Shown here piece after piece: positions 1-12,500 of a stretch of DNA of 64,000 nt; position 1 is the first letter of the stretch; the number at the start of each line of letters is the position of its first letter. A program made the position numbers and the translations under genes. This stretch comes from Diploscapter coronatus (Eukaryota; Nematoda; Chromadorea; Rhabditida; Rhabditidae). The stretch lies in assembly GCA_964036155.1 (NCBI GenBank), contig OZ038422.1:24141201-24205200 (forward strand), read 5' to 3'. The notes beneath the pieces were generated by a model, which worked only from the letters and a program-made list of their open reading frames with translations, ran no database searches and was not told the DNA's origin.

Positions 1-426
1 ATTACAATCCGTATGATTGCTGCGTTCAACTGGAAGTCTGGGTCGTGTAAGTTTCAGAAAATTGTATATTCAAAAATGAACTTGATGCTCCAATGGTGCT
101 CCCTTAGTTCGACACTCATTCTTTCGCTCTAAGGATACTCATATGCCGTATTTGAATTAAATGAAGTTCAGCTTCGTTTGAAGCCCATTATCCAGAAAAC
201 CCAATAGAACGTTTCAAGTTGAGATTATGGTCTTCATTTATAAAAACACAGTAATCTATCTGTCATAGTGAACGCAAAATCGGAAAGCACAAAGATGATA
301 TCTATCAAGAGGAACTATTTTAGAGTGCTGATAATATTATTCATCATCGGTGCGTGTATTTGCGTTTGTATCTGTTTGGCCGGTGGTGTCATCGCCATGC
401 GTCGAAGGGAAGAAGTTCTAGACTGA
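1..426 (+). CDS. 3' end of a single-pass membrane protein (partial)
   Basis: Only the last two exons are in the window. Exon 3-46 reads as a cysteine-containing ectodomain tail and ends at a perfect GTAAGT donor. Exon 324-426 follows a TTTTAG acceptor and joins in frame. It encodes a strongly hydrophobic cysteine-rich segment of about 25 residues, then a short basic and acidic tail (MRRREEVLD) and a TGA at 424-426. This is the shape of a type I membrane protein with a very short cytoplasmic tail. The family is not recognisable because the rest lies upstream of the window. An alternative is that 295-426, which has its own ATG, is a separate micro-protein, but the acceptor and phase favour the spliced reading. 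Confidence 0.5.
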
Positions 427-1234
427 GAATCTTCGGTTTTCAATCTTATCTGAATCTAACCTCACCATACCACTGCTTGGTATCAAGGCTTTGAAAATTA
501 TCCTCTAAAAATCGGTAGTTTGGATTTATCGTGATATTCGGAAAAATACTGTAGGAAAAAGATACTCTGCTAAAGTTTTTTCTTATATTTTTCATTACTT
601 TTTCATGTTCTGAAGGCTGGATACATCTAAAAAAAACTCCGAATAAATCTCTATTTATTCAAATGAAGGTCATCCTCGTGCTACTCATATTCGAAGCTTT
701 GGTATTGCTATTACTGTATCTCTGTAAATATTTTTATTATATTTAATAAAAAATATATTTAAAAATAAAACTGTCTGGAAAATTGAATTAAGTTGACCTA
801 GCAAACTCGCATCACCATCATGCTTTTCATTTGACTTTCTGCCGTGTGATAGAAATCCCTCTTCCGGATGAAAATCAGCTGAGTAAAGAAAGCGAAATAT
901 GCTTGAAATCGAGAGATTTCTGCCGAAATTTGAAAGATGGATTAAGAGAATAGACAAAAATGGACGATAATAGATAGAGAAGGCATATTGGCAGAAATTT
1001 CATATGTTGAAGGATAGGACGGAAAAACTGTTAGTGATAGTTTTTATTCTTAGACCTATAGAAGAGTGAAAAATTGCGCAAAATGCTGGCAAAATTTCCT
1101 AATTCATCCTTGGAAAGATGTGGATGAAAGTTGGCTAAAAGAGAGTGGATTTCTCTCGGCTGTATTTACCATTTGAAGCCATTTGATCAGGGGGGAAAGT
1201 TCAGCAACGGGCTCCCACTAAGGGCTCAAGCACT
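427..1234. other. intergenic stretch, no gene seen
   Basis: About 0.8 kb of AT-rich sequence between the membrane-protein stop and the EB-module start codon. It should hold the 3' UTR of the first gene and the promoter of the next. I see no ORF with splice support on either strand. Confidence 0.5.
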
Positions 1235-4200
1235 ATGAGGACTAACCTCAAAATTCTAATTACGATAATATTTTTTACTTTCAAGAAAGGACGAGGTAAT
1301 TTAATCAGTGATATGATAAAAAATGTTGTTTTACCATCGAAATTTTATCATTTGGTTAGTTGAAAGTAGTATGATAAAGAAGCGTTTCGAAGCTTCTTTA
1401 TCATAACTTGCATGCCTTGAAAATTCAAAATATTCTTTCAAGCTATGTTTCATCATTTTTCCTAGTAAACTGATCATTATTCATATTCACTGCTCCCTGT
1501 TTGGCGTTTCTAATATAATATTTCTAAATTACAGTATCTTCCCAACAATCTCTCTGTCCGCCAGGATTATTTCAATTGACTAATTCCAATGGTCAAACCG
1601 CGACGTGTACTCCACAGGTGAATCCCTGACTCCTTTACATAAAATTTCAAGGTTGTAATTGTTCCCCTCACTCAATAAAAAGTATCAGATGAATAGGGAA
1701 GTTTTATCGATTCTTCATAACAAATGTTGCGATGCTATGATAAAGCTAAATTATCACAAAGCTTCAATTATAAAGTGAGATTCAGATTCCCTGCACCTGC
1801 GAACAGATTAAACCAGGTTCACTTTGCCAGTACTCGTCCTCAGTTAGCTCCTACATTTGCTGTGCAGCTACCGCGAATCGTAAGAACTTTCAATTGTTTT
1901 GAAAAAAAACCTATTTTTTACAGAATGCGGTAATAACTCACCGCTCGTATCAGCGAACGGGCAGTTTGTGAGTTGTAACGTCGGCAGCAACACTTGTGGA
2001 AATGGATACACTTGCATGCAAGGAGTCTGTTGTTCGAATGGGATTTCAGGTGAGAATATTACGAGAAAATTATAACTTATCATAACTTTATATCAAGATT
2101 GGGGTTGTATAAGGTTTGAGAATTTTTTTTATATGTACTAGCTATAATATTATACTTCTAATATTGTGACCTTGCGATAAATTCAGTATGGTATTTCTAG
2201 AAACCTAGAATTTTTATGTGCAAATAGGCGTAGGTTGAAAGAATTGCATTTTTCTTTAATTTTTTAATATTTCCAGTCGACGAAATTTTAATACTTATCA
2301 TTTCCCTGTATCGATTTTCATCAAATTCCCCTGCCAATGCGCATCATGAAAATTGTCGAATGCGCGTTTGACGGGCTGTGCAAATATCCGCCATAAAAAG
2401 CTATTCATTAGCCAGATAGAAAATGACTGGCATTCAGCGAAGCTCCGTAGACACGAAAATTATTGTTAGTTTTGCGGGAGTTGAAAGAATGAAGTTTGCA
2501 GAGCAAGTTTGGTACCGGAGCCTAATTGCTAAGAATAAGATGTTGTTGAAATTCTCAATTAGAAGGGAATTAGTCATCGATGATATCGTAGAGTCATGAC
2601 ACTTTAGAATGAATCGTTTTGAAAAATCCAGAATAGCATTACACAAACTTTTTTTCTCAATCTGGCAGATGCACGACTATTTTATAATTCATTCTCACTC
2701 GATATTCGACCTACCAGATTCCAGACTCTTCAATATGAAGTCAATTTCAGCTGCATGCGGAGGCGGAAACAACAATGGCACAAATCAGCAATGTCTGACC
2801 GGGCAGGTGATGGTGAATGGAGTCTGCCAGTATCAGGCAAAAGTCGGCAGTCACTGTCAGCAAGGCACGACTCAATGCGTTCAAGGCGCTACTTGCATGG
2901 TAATTTTTCAAATCAAGATCATCAAAACGGGGTGAATAAACTATTAATGATCAAATTTTTATGTTCATATGAAATTTTTTGAAGCATAACTTGATTTTTA
3001 TCAAATTATTTGGGCAGGATTTTATTAGGTACCAGAGACTTATGAATAGACGGAGTGAAGATTCCTAACTTCGTTTAAATTTCTCTGATATTTACCTAGA
3101 TGTATAAATTTAGAGTGAATGATACGAAGTTTTCAGAACAGCATTTGTCAATGCACCGGCAATACCATTGAGAGCAACGGTCAGTGCGTGCAAAATAATG
3201 GGGTTTCATGTGCAGTTGGAACGGTGAGAAAATCCCCAAGAATCAATAAATCAATACTTTCGCCAGGTCTCTTCTAACGGAATGTGCTATCCACTATCGC
3301 CACCCGGAAAAAGCTGTACCTCATCGATCCAATGCTTGGATTCCTCGACCTGCAACGGAAACACATGCCAGTGCCCGTCGAATACGTTAGTTTGTTGATT
3401 CATTTTTGTGACTTCTAAGAAAGGAAGATTCGTGAAAAATTATTGAAAGTATCAAAGTTGTTCATTTGAACAACTTTAAAGCATATCCACTTGAGGCGTA
3501 GAGTTACTATTCTATCTTGGAGACCCTATTCAATGAGATCTTTTAACATCTAGCAACGGTAGGCGGATCAAAAATTTGCATAAATTCAACATCGTTTGAA
3601 TCATTTTGAGGCCTATTCTCCTCCACGAATTAAACATTTCAGAAATATGGTGTACGGATACTGTCTCCCATATACTGGAGGCCCCTGCCAACAGGCTCAG
3701 ACACTCATCAACAATCAGTGCCAATACTTTTCGGTTGTGGGAGAGCCCTGCATCGCCAACCAACAGTGCGTCGGCGGGTCGACTTGTCAAACGAATACGT
3801 GCCGATGTCCACAAGGGTAGGCTTCGAGATTTTGGTTGTCTTGATTTGAATTATTCATTAGTCGATAAAAATTTCATAGATGTACAAATTTAAAAAAAAA
3901 AAAAAATCATAAATTGATAAGTTCCGTTAAAATTGCAGACCATCTTGATAATCAGGGCTGGGCGGAATTTGGAATTTTGCTTTTCGGAATTCGAAATTCC
4001 TCCCGGCCCTGCTTTGGTCCTTGCTGATATTCACTCTTAATGGGAAGTAGTATTTTAGCTTTGCGGCATTGTACGGCTACTGCGTGTCACAAAATGGGGG
4101 CGGCGGCAATGGCAATTGTAACTCGAATCAAGTCTACTACAACGGACAATGCTACACCAAAGTCGGACTCGGTTATGCTTGCAACGCGAATGTACCTGGA

Positions 4201-7137
4201 ATGTGCACGAATAACGGAATTTGCACTGGAGGTGGAATAATCCGGTTTTTAAGGGGAGTGCGTTCTTTCAGGTTTTTGCCAATGTCCAAATGGCTACTAT
4301 TACCAGTACAGTTCGCAATGGTGCATACCCAATGGAAGCACGAATCCTTGTCCACAAAATCAGGTAAATTTTTCGAGGTTATTATGGATCTAGAAATATT
4401 CTGCATATCGATGAAAGTTTGCCTTTCTATTCTAATGACTCCTTACTCCACCAATAATTCTCAATCAGACGTTATTGCATGAAGGTGCAAGGCTGTCACC
4501 TTGATATATTAGCATGTTTCAGATCTGGACGGGCTCTCAATGCACATGTCCTCAGAATCAAGTGATGGTCAATGGTCAGTGCATGAACACAGTGCCATTC
4601 GGAGGAAGCTGCATGAATACGCAGCAATGTCAGAGCGGGATACAATGCATCAATGGTATTATGAAGAATGAGTTACTTTCATTAATGATGAAAAAAATTA
4701 AGGAGCCTGCAACTGCCCTTCCGGCACGAACTTCAATGGACAAACTTGCGTGAATAACGGTGGTGGAGGCACAAATTGCGCTTCATATCAAGTCCTTGTC
4801 AACAATCAATGCCTGATGCGTGTATCAATTGGACAGCAATGCCAAAACCAAATGCAATGCATTCGTATGGCTTCATTCAGAAGAATGATACTTATTTCGA
4901 TCTTCAGAGAACGCTCAATGCAACGGCGTCTGTCAGTGTATGTCACCATCCTCATATAATGGTCAATCCTGTACTCAAACTCCAATTACTTGCAACAGCA
5001 ATTCTGTGTAATTCAATAGCTTCTAGAAATCGTTAAAATAATTTGAATTCAGCTACGTTCAAAGCATGAATCAGTGCATGCAGCTATCTCAGCTCAATCA
5101 ATTCTGTAATACCAACGAACAATGCATGGGATTCTCGCAGTGTGTAGGAGGGACTTGTCAGTGCACCAATGGAGCCCAAAATAATCAAGGAGTTTGCGTC
5201 AACTCTAACGGTGGCGGAAGCACGAATTGCGCATCCTACCAAGTCCTTGTCAACAATCAATGCCTGATGCGTGTATCAATCGGTCAGCAATGTCAGAATC
5301 AGATGCAGTGCATACGTAAGGGATCTACCAAATTAATCTCTCATAGATTTAATTTCAGAGAACGCTCAATGCAACGGCGTATGTCAGTGTATGTCACCAT
5401 CCTCATATAATGGTCAATCCTGTACTCAAACTCCAATCACTTGCAACAGCAATTCTGTGTAATTCAATAGCTTCTAGAAATCGCCAAAAGAATTTAAATT
5501 CAGCTATGTCCAGAACATGAATCAGTGTATGCAACTCTCTCAGCTCAATCAATTTTGCAATGCCAACGAACAATGCATGGGATTTTCGCAGTGTGTAGGA
5601 GGGACTTGTCAGTGCACCAATGGAGCCCAAAATAATCAAGGAGTTTGCGTCAACTCTAACGGTGGCGGAAGCACGAATTGCGCATCCTACCAAGTCCTTG
5701 TCAACAATCAATGCATGACGAAAGTATCAATCGGTCAACAATGCCAGAATCAGATGCAGTGCCCACGTAAGTATTTCAATAAATTCTCTGTCTATCATAA
5801 TGAATCCTAGAAAACTCTCAATGCAACAGCGTCTGTCAATGTATATCACCATCCTCATATAATGGGCAATCCTGCACTCAAACTCCAATTACTTGCAACA
5901 GCAATTCTGTGTAATTCAATAGCTTCTAGAAATCGCCAAAAGAATTTGAATTCAGCTACGTTCAAAGCATGAATCAGTGCATGCAGCTATCTCAGCTCAA
6001 TCAATTCTGTAACGTTAATGAACAATGTATGGGATTCTCGCAGTGTGTTGGAGGAACATGTCAGTGCACGAATGGAGCACAAAACAATCAGGGAACTTGT
6101 ACTTCGCAGTCAGGTAGCACTGAATTACTTATACTGTACGATTTTGAGTATTATTCTCAGTCTAGTGTTAGTAATGTGAAACGAACGAATAACGAACAAC
6201 ATCATGATACAAAAGTAAATTAATTGATTGAAAACAGAAAAAGGAAAACACTCATGTCAGCGATTCCTGAGAAATCGAAGTAAAGAATGGGGAAAACGAT
6301 AGAGAAATTTTTGAAAAGGGTAAAAGAAAAAATCTGCAATATATCTTACGAAATGCAAAAACGTGCGCGTGGTCGATCGCACATATAACATCACTTCCAG
6401 AGTTTTGTCATAAGTTACAAGTTTTGCCGTGCAAAATTAAAGGAACAATGGTTTGATAATTGTGCACAATGCGAATCTTTAGCAGAATTTCTAATTTCAG
6501 GAACCAATCCGAATCCAAGTCAGCAATACCAATGCCCATCAGGAACGCTGATTCAGCAAAATAACAACGCTATTTTCTGCGGTATAGGACAATCAACATG
6601 TCCTTCTGGTATTGACGAAGCTCAATCTTCACATCAGCCATAAATCACCATTTCCAGGCTCCGTCTGCTTCTTCCTGCAACAACAGTCTGCATCAGTGTG
6701 CTGTCTGAACCAAAATGGAGGATCAAACAACCAAATTCCGCAGAATGGTAAAAAATAAAGAGTCATTTAAACTCATTAGGAACTTCTGAATACGACTATG
6801 GAATATCAACTTCATTCATACCTCGAACTTTGCGTAACTCATTTGATTCCTTCTTAGCGCTTAGTTAAGCACAATCAACATTTTATCAATGAAATTTTGC
6901 ATCGTCTAAGGATTTTAGTACTTTATTCCCAGAAGAATAAATATCAAATTATCATTTGAAATTCCGAAACACATTTAATTTTCAGCGGTCTGCGCTACAT
7001 CCGGCAACGTTCCAGTGATGAACAACGGATCCCCGCAGAGCTGCTTCGCTGGTTGCCCCGCAAATGCGCGATGTGAAGCGACACCTACAGCCATAAACAC
7101 GTTCATCTGCTGCCAGAGCAACAATTCTGGAAAATAA
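1235..7137 (+). CDS. secreted EB-module cysteine-rich protein, 21 exons, 928 aa
   Basis: Exons: 1235-1295, 1535-1617, 1786-1879, 1924-2049, 2751-2899, 3137-3223, 3267-3385, 3643-3816, 4059-4231, 4272-4363, 4523-4655, 4703-4864, 4908-5007, 5053-5315, 5359-5458, 5504-5766, 5811-5910, 5956-6113, 6501-6608, 6658-6747, 6986-7137. All 20 junctions keep frame. The start gives a short hydrophobic signal sequence (MRTNLKILITIIFFTF). The body is a string of six-to-eight-cysteine repeats such as CLTGQVMVNGVC and CTNGAQNNQGVC, the spacing of nematode EB modules, with lustrin-like CGNGYTCMQGVCC units near the N-terminus and a distinct cysteine domain at the C-terminus. Low-complexity Gly/Asn linkers separate modules. 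Proteins of this type are extracellular (cuticle, mucus or lumen); the exact role is unknown. No transmembrane segment follows the signal, so it is probably secreted. A polyadenylation signal lies at 7285-7290. Confidence 0.85.
3953..4011. repeat. 59-base inverted repeat (fold-back element) in an intron
   Basis: The ends CAGGGCTGGGCGGAATTT and the complement of AAATTCCTCCCGGCCCTG match over about 24 bases with three differences, leaving a short loop. It lies in intron 8 of the EB-module gene and is much more GC-rich at its ends than the surrounding intron. The CAGGG terminus resembles that of the element at 37072-37194. No clear target duplication is visible. Confidence 0.6.
4703..6113 (+). 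repeat. tandem two-exon cassette inside the EB-module gene
   Basis: A 100-base exon plus a 263-base exon occurs as 4908-5315, 5359-5766 and 5811-6113 (the last copy shortened). Exon 4703-4864 carries the matching module before the first copy. The copies differ at only a few positions. The 45-base intron inside each cassette (5008-5052, 5459-5503, 5911-5955) is also almost identical between copies, whereas the introns between cassettes have diverged. This marks recent duplication or gene conversion. Confidence 0.9.
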
Positions 7138-7284
7138 TCACTTGAGTTTTAGAGTATTCGAGTTGAGGAAGATCGAAGTGATTTAGTTGGATTTCAATTT
7201 AAGCTTCAATCCTGCTTAACTCACTGCGATTATATTGTTTGTAAATTAACTATAGTCCAGGAGATATGCAATTGTATCAGGTCA

Positions 7285-7290
7285 AATAAA
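7285..7290 (+). terminator. AATAAA polyadenylation signal of the EB-module gene
   Basis: A canonical hexamer about 150 bases after the stop at 7137, which suggests a short 3' UTR. Confidence 0.6.
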
Positions 7291-7303
7291 CTTATTTTTT
7301 AGT

Positions 7304-8340
7304 TGGTATGAATCGATATTGGTCAAAATATCGAAGATTAATGATGTGAAATCACTCTTCTCAGCTCCACTTGCTCAAGACACTGACTATCTTGTCATAA
7401 TCATTCTTCAGTATTCCTTGCTTTTGATTTTTAAAAAATTACCTGCTATGAAGGTTCTTCATCAGTCAAATGGGAAGCGTTATCTGAAGTTCACTGCCAA
7501 GGTAAAGCTGATCTAGCGGCAAGTATTCAATAACGATTTAGGAAAGATTGATCGCATCTGCATATTTTACAACGAATATTCTCCTCATGATCGCATCCTT
7601 CATGACTCTTCCTGCTGGATTCAGCGATGAGTCGAAACTCTACGGCGTTAGAATTCTCATAATGAATGCATTTGTGGCCGTATACTCAGTCATCATCTAT
7701 ATCAATGAACTGTAGGAATTCTGACTATAGTGAAGCTTTTACGTAGTAGAAGTTATAGAGTTTATATGCACTGTTAAACTGAAGGGCGATTCTATTAGTA
7801 GATCTAATATAATATACTGTGAATTAATCTGACAGCCATGAGTTTAATTTAAAGAAACTCAGAAGAGTCGGCAGCTTGGGTTTTTATTGAGAATTCTCGC
7901 GACCTAGCGAAATAATGTGTAAAAACAAGAAAGAAATCCCTTTCAACCTCTACTCTCTCACTTATCCCTAATATGTACTATTTCGTTGGCCCGCGAAACC
8001 GCGAAAAATCCAAATAGCCCAAAAATAGCAACGTAAAGTTAGTTTGTAAAAGTGAGAGAGCTCTTCCCATAATTCCCAACTTTCTAACGACTATTTGGTC
8101 AGGTTTCGAAATTGTAAAGTTTTCAAATACCTCAGTTTTAGGCCATTCACATCCTTTTACATCGAAATCGGACGTCTGAACTGTCTCATCTTCGCGACTC
8201 TGTATTTCGCCGACACACCCACGCAGATGATGAATTTGTTCATCATGGCGATGATCTCAGCTCTCATGTATATTACCAACTTGCTCTTTAACATCAGATA
8301 CCAACTTAATTTCTCGATTCTCGATGAATGGAGAGAGTAA
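7304..8340 (+). CDS. Cys-loop ligand-gated ion channel, C-terminal part only
   Basis: Two exons are clear. 7542-7711 encodes a first and second membrane segment with an FMTLPAGF turn, ending YINEL. 8142-8340 continues in frame with PFTSFYIEIGRL, the short conserved loop that leads into the third membrane segment of pentameric channels, and stops at 8338-8340. An open frame at 7304-7501 joins in phase to 7542 and could supply the end of the ligand-binding domain; it is less certain. A full subunit is usually 400-500 residues with a signal peptide, a Cys-loop and four membrane segments. Here the signal, most of the ligand-binding domain, the Cys-loop and a fourth membrane segment are not visible. 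A polyadenylation hexamer at about 8401 follows closely. This may be a truncated duplicate or pseudogene, or a gene with more upstream exons that I could not detect. Confidence 0.55.
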
Positions 8341-9501
8341 GAAAAGTGTCCTTCCAATTTTGTTCGATCTCCTCCCTCAAGCTGTGTGTGATTTTATGTG
8401 AATAAATGAATGTGTATAATGAAATTCTACATGCAAATAAATAACCATCGAAAATCGATTTCGCAATTTGTCTTAATAAGTATGGATAAGTGTAAATCGT
8501 CTTTTATGGCTTGGATTCCAAATAGGAAGCGCTGTTCATTATCGCTGCATCCCGGGATTTGGAATGAAACGGGGTCAGTCGGGCAGCGAAGAGACTGACG
8601 TCGACATCCCTTATCTCAGCAGATATCCCACTGATATCCGTTGCGAGTAAAGAATCTAGAATCCCGCCTGTTTTTCCCTTATCAATTCCAATTACAGCCC
8701 ACTAGAGAATAATTTCGATTTTATTGGAAAATTTTGAATCGATATTGGAAAATCATAACTTTTAGTTACGGATAGTAATTAATTAGGTAGATTGGTGACT
8801 CATTTGGCTTAGAATGAAAACTAAAGAAAGTTTGTAATAGAGTCATTATATCGTAATCGATCATTCCTGACACACTGCTGAATTATCTAGTTTCTAAATC
8901 GGTTCCAGAAAATCTCAACTTATTCAATATAAAATTTATTCTATTAGTTTAGTTATACTTATGGTATACAAAATCTCGAAATCGATAACTGCCTAAAATG
9001 CTCATAATAAAATGTTACACAATAACTCAGGAATATTATTGTCAGGTTTATTCATTTTTCTTCCTTCTAGTAAATTTATATTGTCCTGTGTTACTATTAC
9101 GCATATTTCCCATTCTTCCTTTATTCATTATTCTTCTTTCTCGCTCGCGTAATTTCGTCAATTCTCACAATGTTCCACTCTTCAAACCATTCATCATTCT
9201 CATTCACTTTTCCCTCCTGTTTTCTTTCTTTTTATATTGCTTTTAGAACGTTTACAATCAACAACAATGAATTATACGTTATCGTTGGGTTTGGCACCAG
9301 CCCCAAACCAATAATCAGAGTCAAGTCATTCTCTAATATCTGAGAATTTTCTTGATCTGCATAACTTTTTCGGCATTTACTCGATTATTCCAATTTTATT
9401 TTCAATATTCATCAAACCCTCTCCGGCAGAGTGCCGTGTTTGAAAGTTCAAATTTCAAATTCATTCGAGTTTCCATGAAACATAGTTAACTTTCAGACTT
9501 C
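8341..9501. other. intergenic stretch with one GC-richer patch
   Basis: Mostly AT-rich sequence between the channel fragment and the EF-hand gene. A patch at about 8470-8650 is noticeably GC-richer and is open on both strands; no splice-supported gene model was found. The rest shows nothing beyond pyrimidine-rich stretches at 9040-9240. Confidence 0.4.
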
Positions 9502-12500
9502 ATGCGACAATTATTCGATTCGTTGAAATTTATTTTATTGGTATTTTGCGCCAATGCAAACGTAGTTGAAAAGCGTAATGTTCAAACGCCTCATGCGGGT
9601 AGGTTGCAAATTTTCTGGAAAATCGCATTGATTGATTAAAGTATGATCAGCATATGCATCGTGAAAAATAATTATATTAGGTGACCCAAGAAAAATTCTT
9701 GAATGTCGGAAATTAGCATGCATGCTATTCTTTACTTTTTCTAGCCATATATTGAAAATAGCATGATGCTAATGTTCAAACTTAAGTGCTTATTGGATAA
9801 CAGTATGAAAATTAATTCCAGTTCTACCTCCCGTGCCTGAAGTCACACCTCCTCTTCCCAATAATCCAGTAACTCACCCACGACCTCGACCTCCATCATT
9901 CTTGCCTCCAGTCGAAAAATCGGTCGACTTGAATTCAGACGGAAAATTGAGCCTATCTGAGATCCAGTACGCCGCATTTGTGCACCACGGACTTTCGGGA
10001 ACTGTCGTCGAGAGAATGTTCAACGAGGTAATTGTGATAAATGTGGCATTTTCTCGTTTTTTAAATCAAGGAACAACCGCTAATAATTTGAAAGTTTTCC
10101 GAATGTAATTCCAAAATTTTGAAACCTATCAATTTTAATCTAGCTTCTCTAAACAATTCATTGATTTCAGGCTGATAAAGACCACAATAGTTACTTGGAT
10201 AGTTTGGAATTTGATTTGGTTCGAGTAAAAATTCTGGAAAGAGCTGAAAATGCTGCACTGCGATATTTGAAGGTTCATTTTCTCTAAAAATCAAGGGGAT
10301 TTTTATTTTGTTAGAATGTCGATACCGATGGAGATAAATTATTGTCGTTGACTGAAGCTCAAAAGTACATGCTCAAGGAGTACGGCATCGGTGAGGAATT
10401 TTACAACTATTTTGTGCTCATTTAGGATTTTTTGGAAGACAGCAACTGTAACCACGAAATCGAACATTTCTCAAGGCAATTATAGTTCACTCGTTCTGAA
10501 AACATAAAATATTTGCAGAAATGCAGCTTCTCAATCAAAAACTTTGTGTTTAGGCTCAAGAGATGTTGAGAGAATTTGGCTCTTGGTCGTGCCTGACACG
10601 AAGATCAAAATGGATGCAGCGCAGTTCAGTAAGCTTCGACGACGAATCAGAGGAATGACGATCCGACTGGCAAGACAGATGATGAAGGTATCTTTAGCGT
10701 TAAAATTCTAGAAGTACGAAGCAAGCATCAATCTAATTGATAACGGAAAACCCATTAATGCATTATGGAACAATTATTCATTAGTTAGATTGATGAGTAT
10801 CTTACTTCTCCTAAAAATTGACCTACCATGAAGTCGTGAAGTAAAACTTATTTTGTCCTGAATTTCCAGACAGTCGACCTGAATGGCGACGGCCACATTG
10901 CGATCGATGAAGCGCAAGTAACCGCTTTTGAGCAGGAAGGCATTGGAGCTGGTAGGTTTCAAGATTTCCTATGGATTTTATGAAGATCAAATTATTTATT
11001 GTCATATGGAAATGATTATCTAAAGAGTAAAAAATACTTCAGGCGACATCGCCCAAATGCTGATGTCCGTCGACGACAACAACGACGGCGAGCTGAATGC
11101 GCCTGAATTCGCCGACTTCGAGAGAATCGTTAGAGCTAGAGCGGTGGAAACGAGCCAGAAGGCATTGAAGGTTAATTTTTCAAAATATCATCAATAAACT
11201 ATGGAAGAATTCGCCGAAATATTCATGCCACTTACCTAATTTTTAGTCGGACTAAAATTTGCTCAGATCTTATAAAAAAAAGATAAATTTGGCGATTGAA
11301 AAATTCAATAATTTAATTACTCTTTTCCAGGTAGTAGATTCGGATAACAGTGGCACTCTAACGATGGATGAAGCGAAGAAAATCGCGTTTGAGCATTACG
11401 GATTCGATGAGAAGGTGAAATTCAAAAAATTTTGTTTTTTTTTTTTTCAAATTTGGAAAAAAAATTCAGATCCTCGGACCATTTTTCGGCCAGGCCGATG
11501 AAAACGAGGATGGTCAGTTGGATTACGTTGAGTTCGCCGGGTTCAGATCGGTGATTCGGGCGAAAGCAGTCAGTCTGGCGATCGAGGTTTTGAAGGTTTG
11601 ATTTTAATCATAAATTTAAACAAAAAACCAATCTGTGTATGAACTAGATGATTATCAGTATAATTTTCTTCACGAATGAATTTTTATACATACCGCTCTT
11701 AAATCCCTCAGAAAGTTTGAATGAAGACTCGATTTAAGTTACGAGCAAAAATGCATAAGATTTTTTGCAAGATAAAGAACGTCAGTAAAAATTAATTATG
11801 CATCATTTCTTCATAACTATATGGAAAAATTTGATACTTCATCTAATTTTGCATTGGAATCCAGCAAAAACGAACGAAAATAATCTATTTATTTCTAATT
11901 TTAGTCATTGAATTTTTAGAAACATATAAAGTTTTGTTATTGGGCATCAAAATACGAAACCTTTAGCAAATCGACTACGACAACGATGGATTCATCAACC
12001 TTGAAGAAGCCGCGGATAAAACGAAACGGGAAGACGATATGGACCCTACTGAGACCGCAATGCTCTTCAATATTGCTGATCAGGTTAATTGGCCCAGTTG
12101 CCTAGTTATTCCACTTAATTGCCCTCAACTAATTTTCAATAACTCCAGAACAAGAGCGGGAAACTCGATAAAGTCGAATTAGCCGACTTCCTAAGACTTG
12201 TCAGGTTAAGTGCTATTAAATTCGCCACGGATCATTTGAAGGTAATTATCGGTGATTAGCATATTTGATTGGAGTCATTACAGGATTTCGATGCCGATAA
12301 GAATAGCGTAGTTTCATTGGAAGAATTAGCGACACTAATAGAGGCGAAATACAATGTGCCACTGAAAATTACCAAGATCTACTTCGATAAAGTAGACGTC
12401 GATAAAAATGGAGACCTTGGGCCGGGAGAGATCGTTGATTTTAGGTAAGATTTATTCTTGTCGTATTTCAAATGAAATTCGCAATCTGGAAACAACATGG

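Noticed and set aside
7442..7530. Plus-strand frame reading CYEGSSSVKWEALSEVHCQG as a ligand-binding-domain piece of the channel
   Set aside because: It looks protein-like, but it has no acceptor and cannot be joined in phase to exon 7542-7711. The frame ending in YLKFTAK does join.
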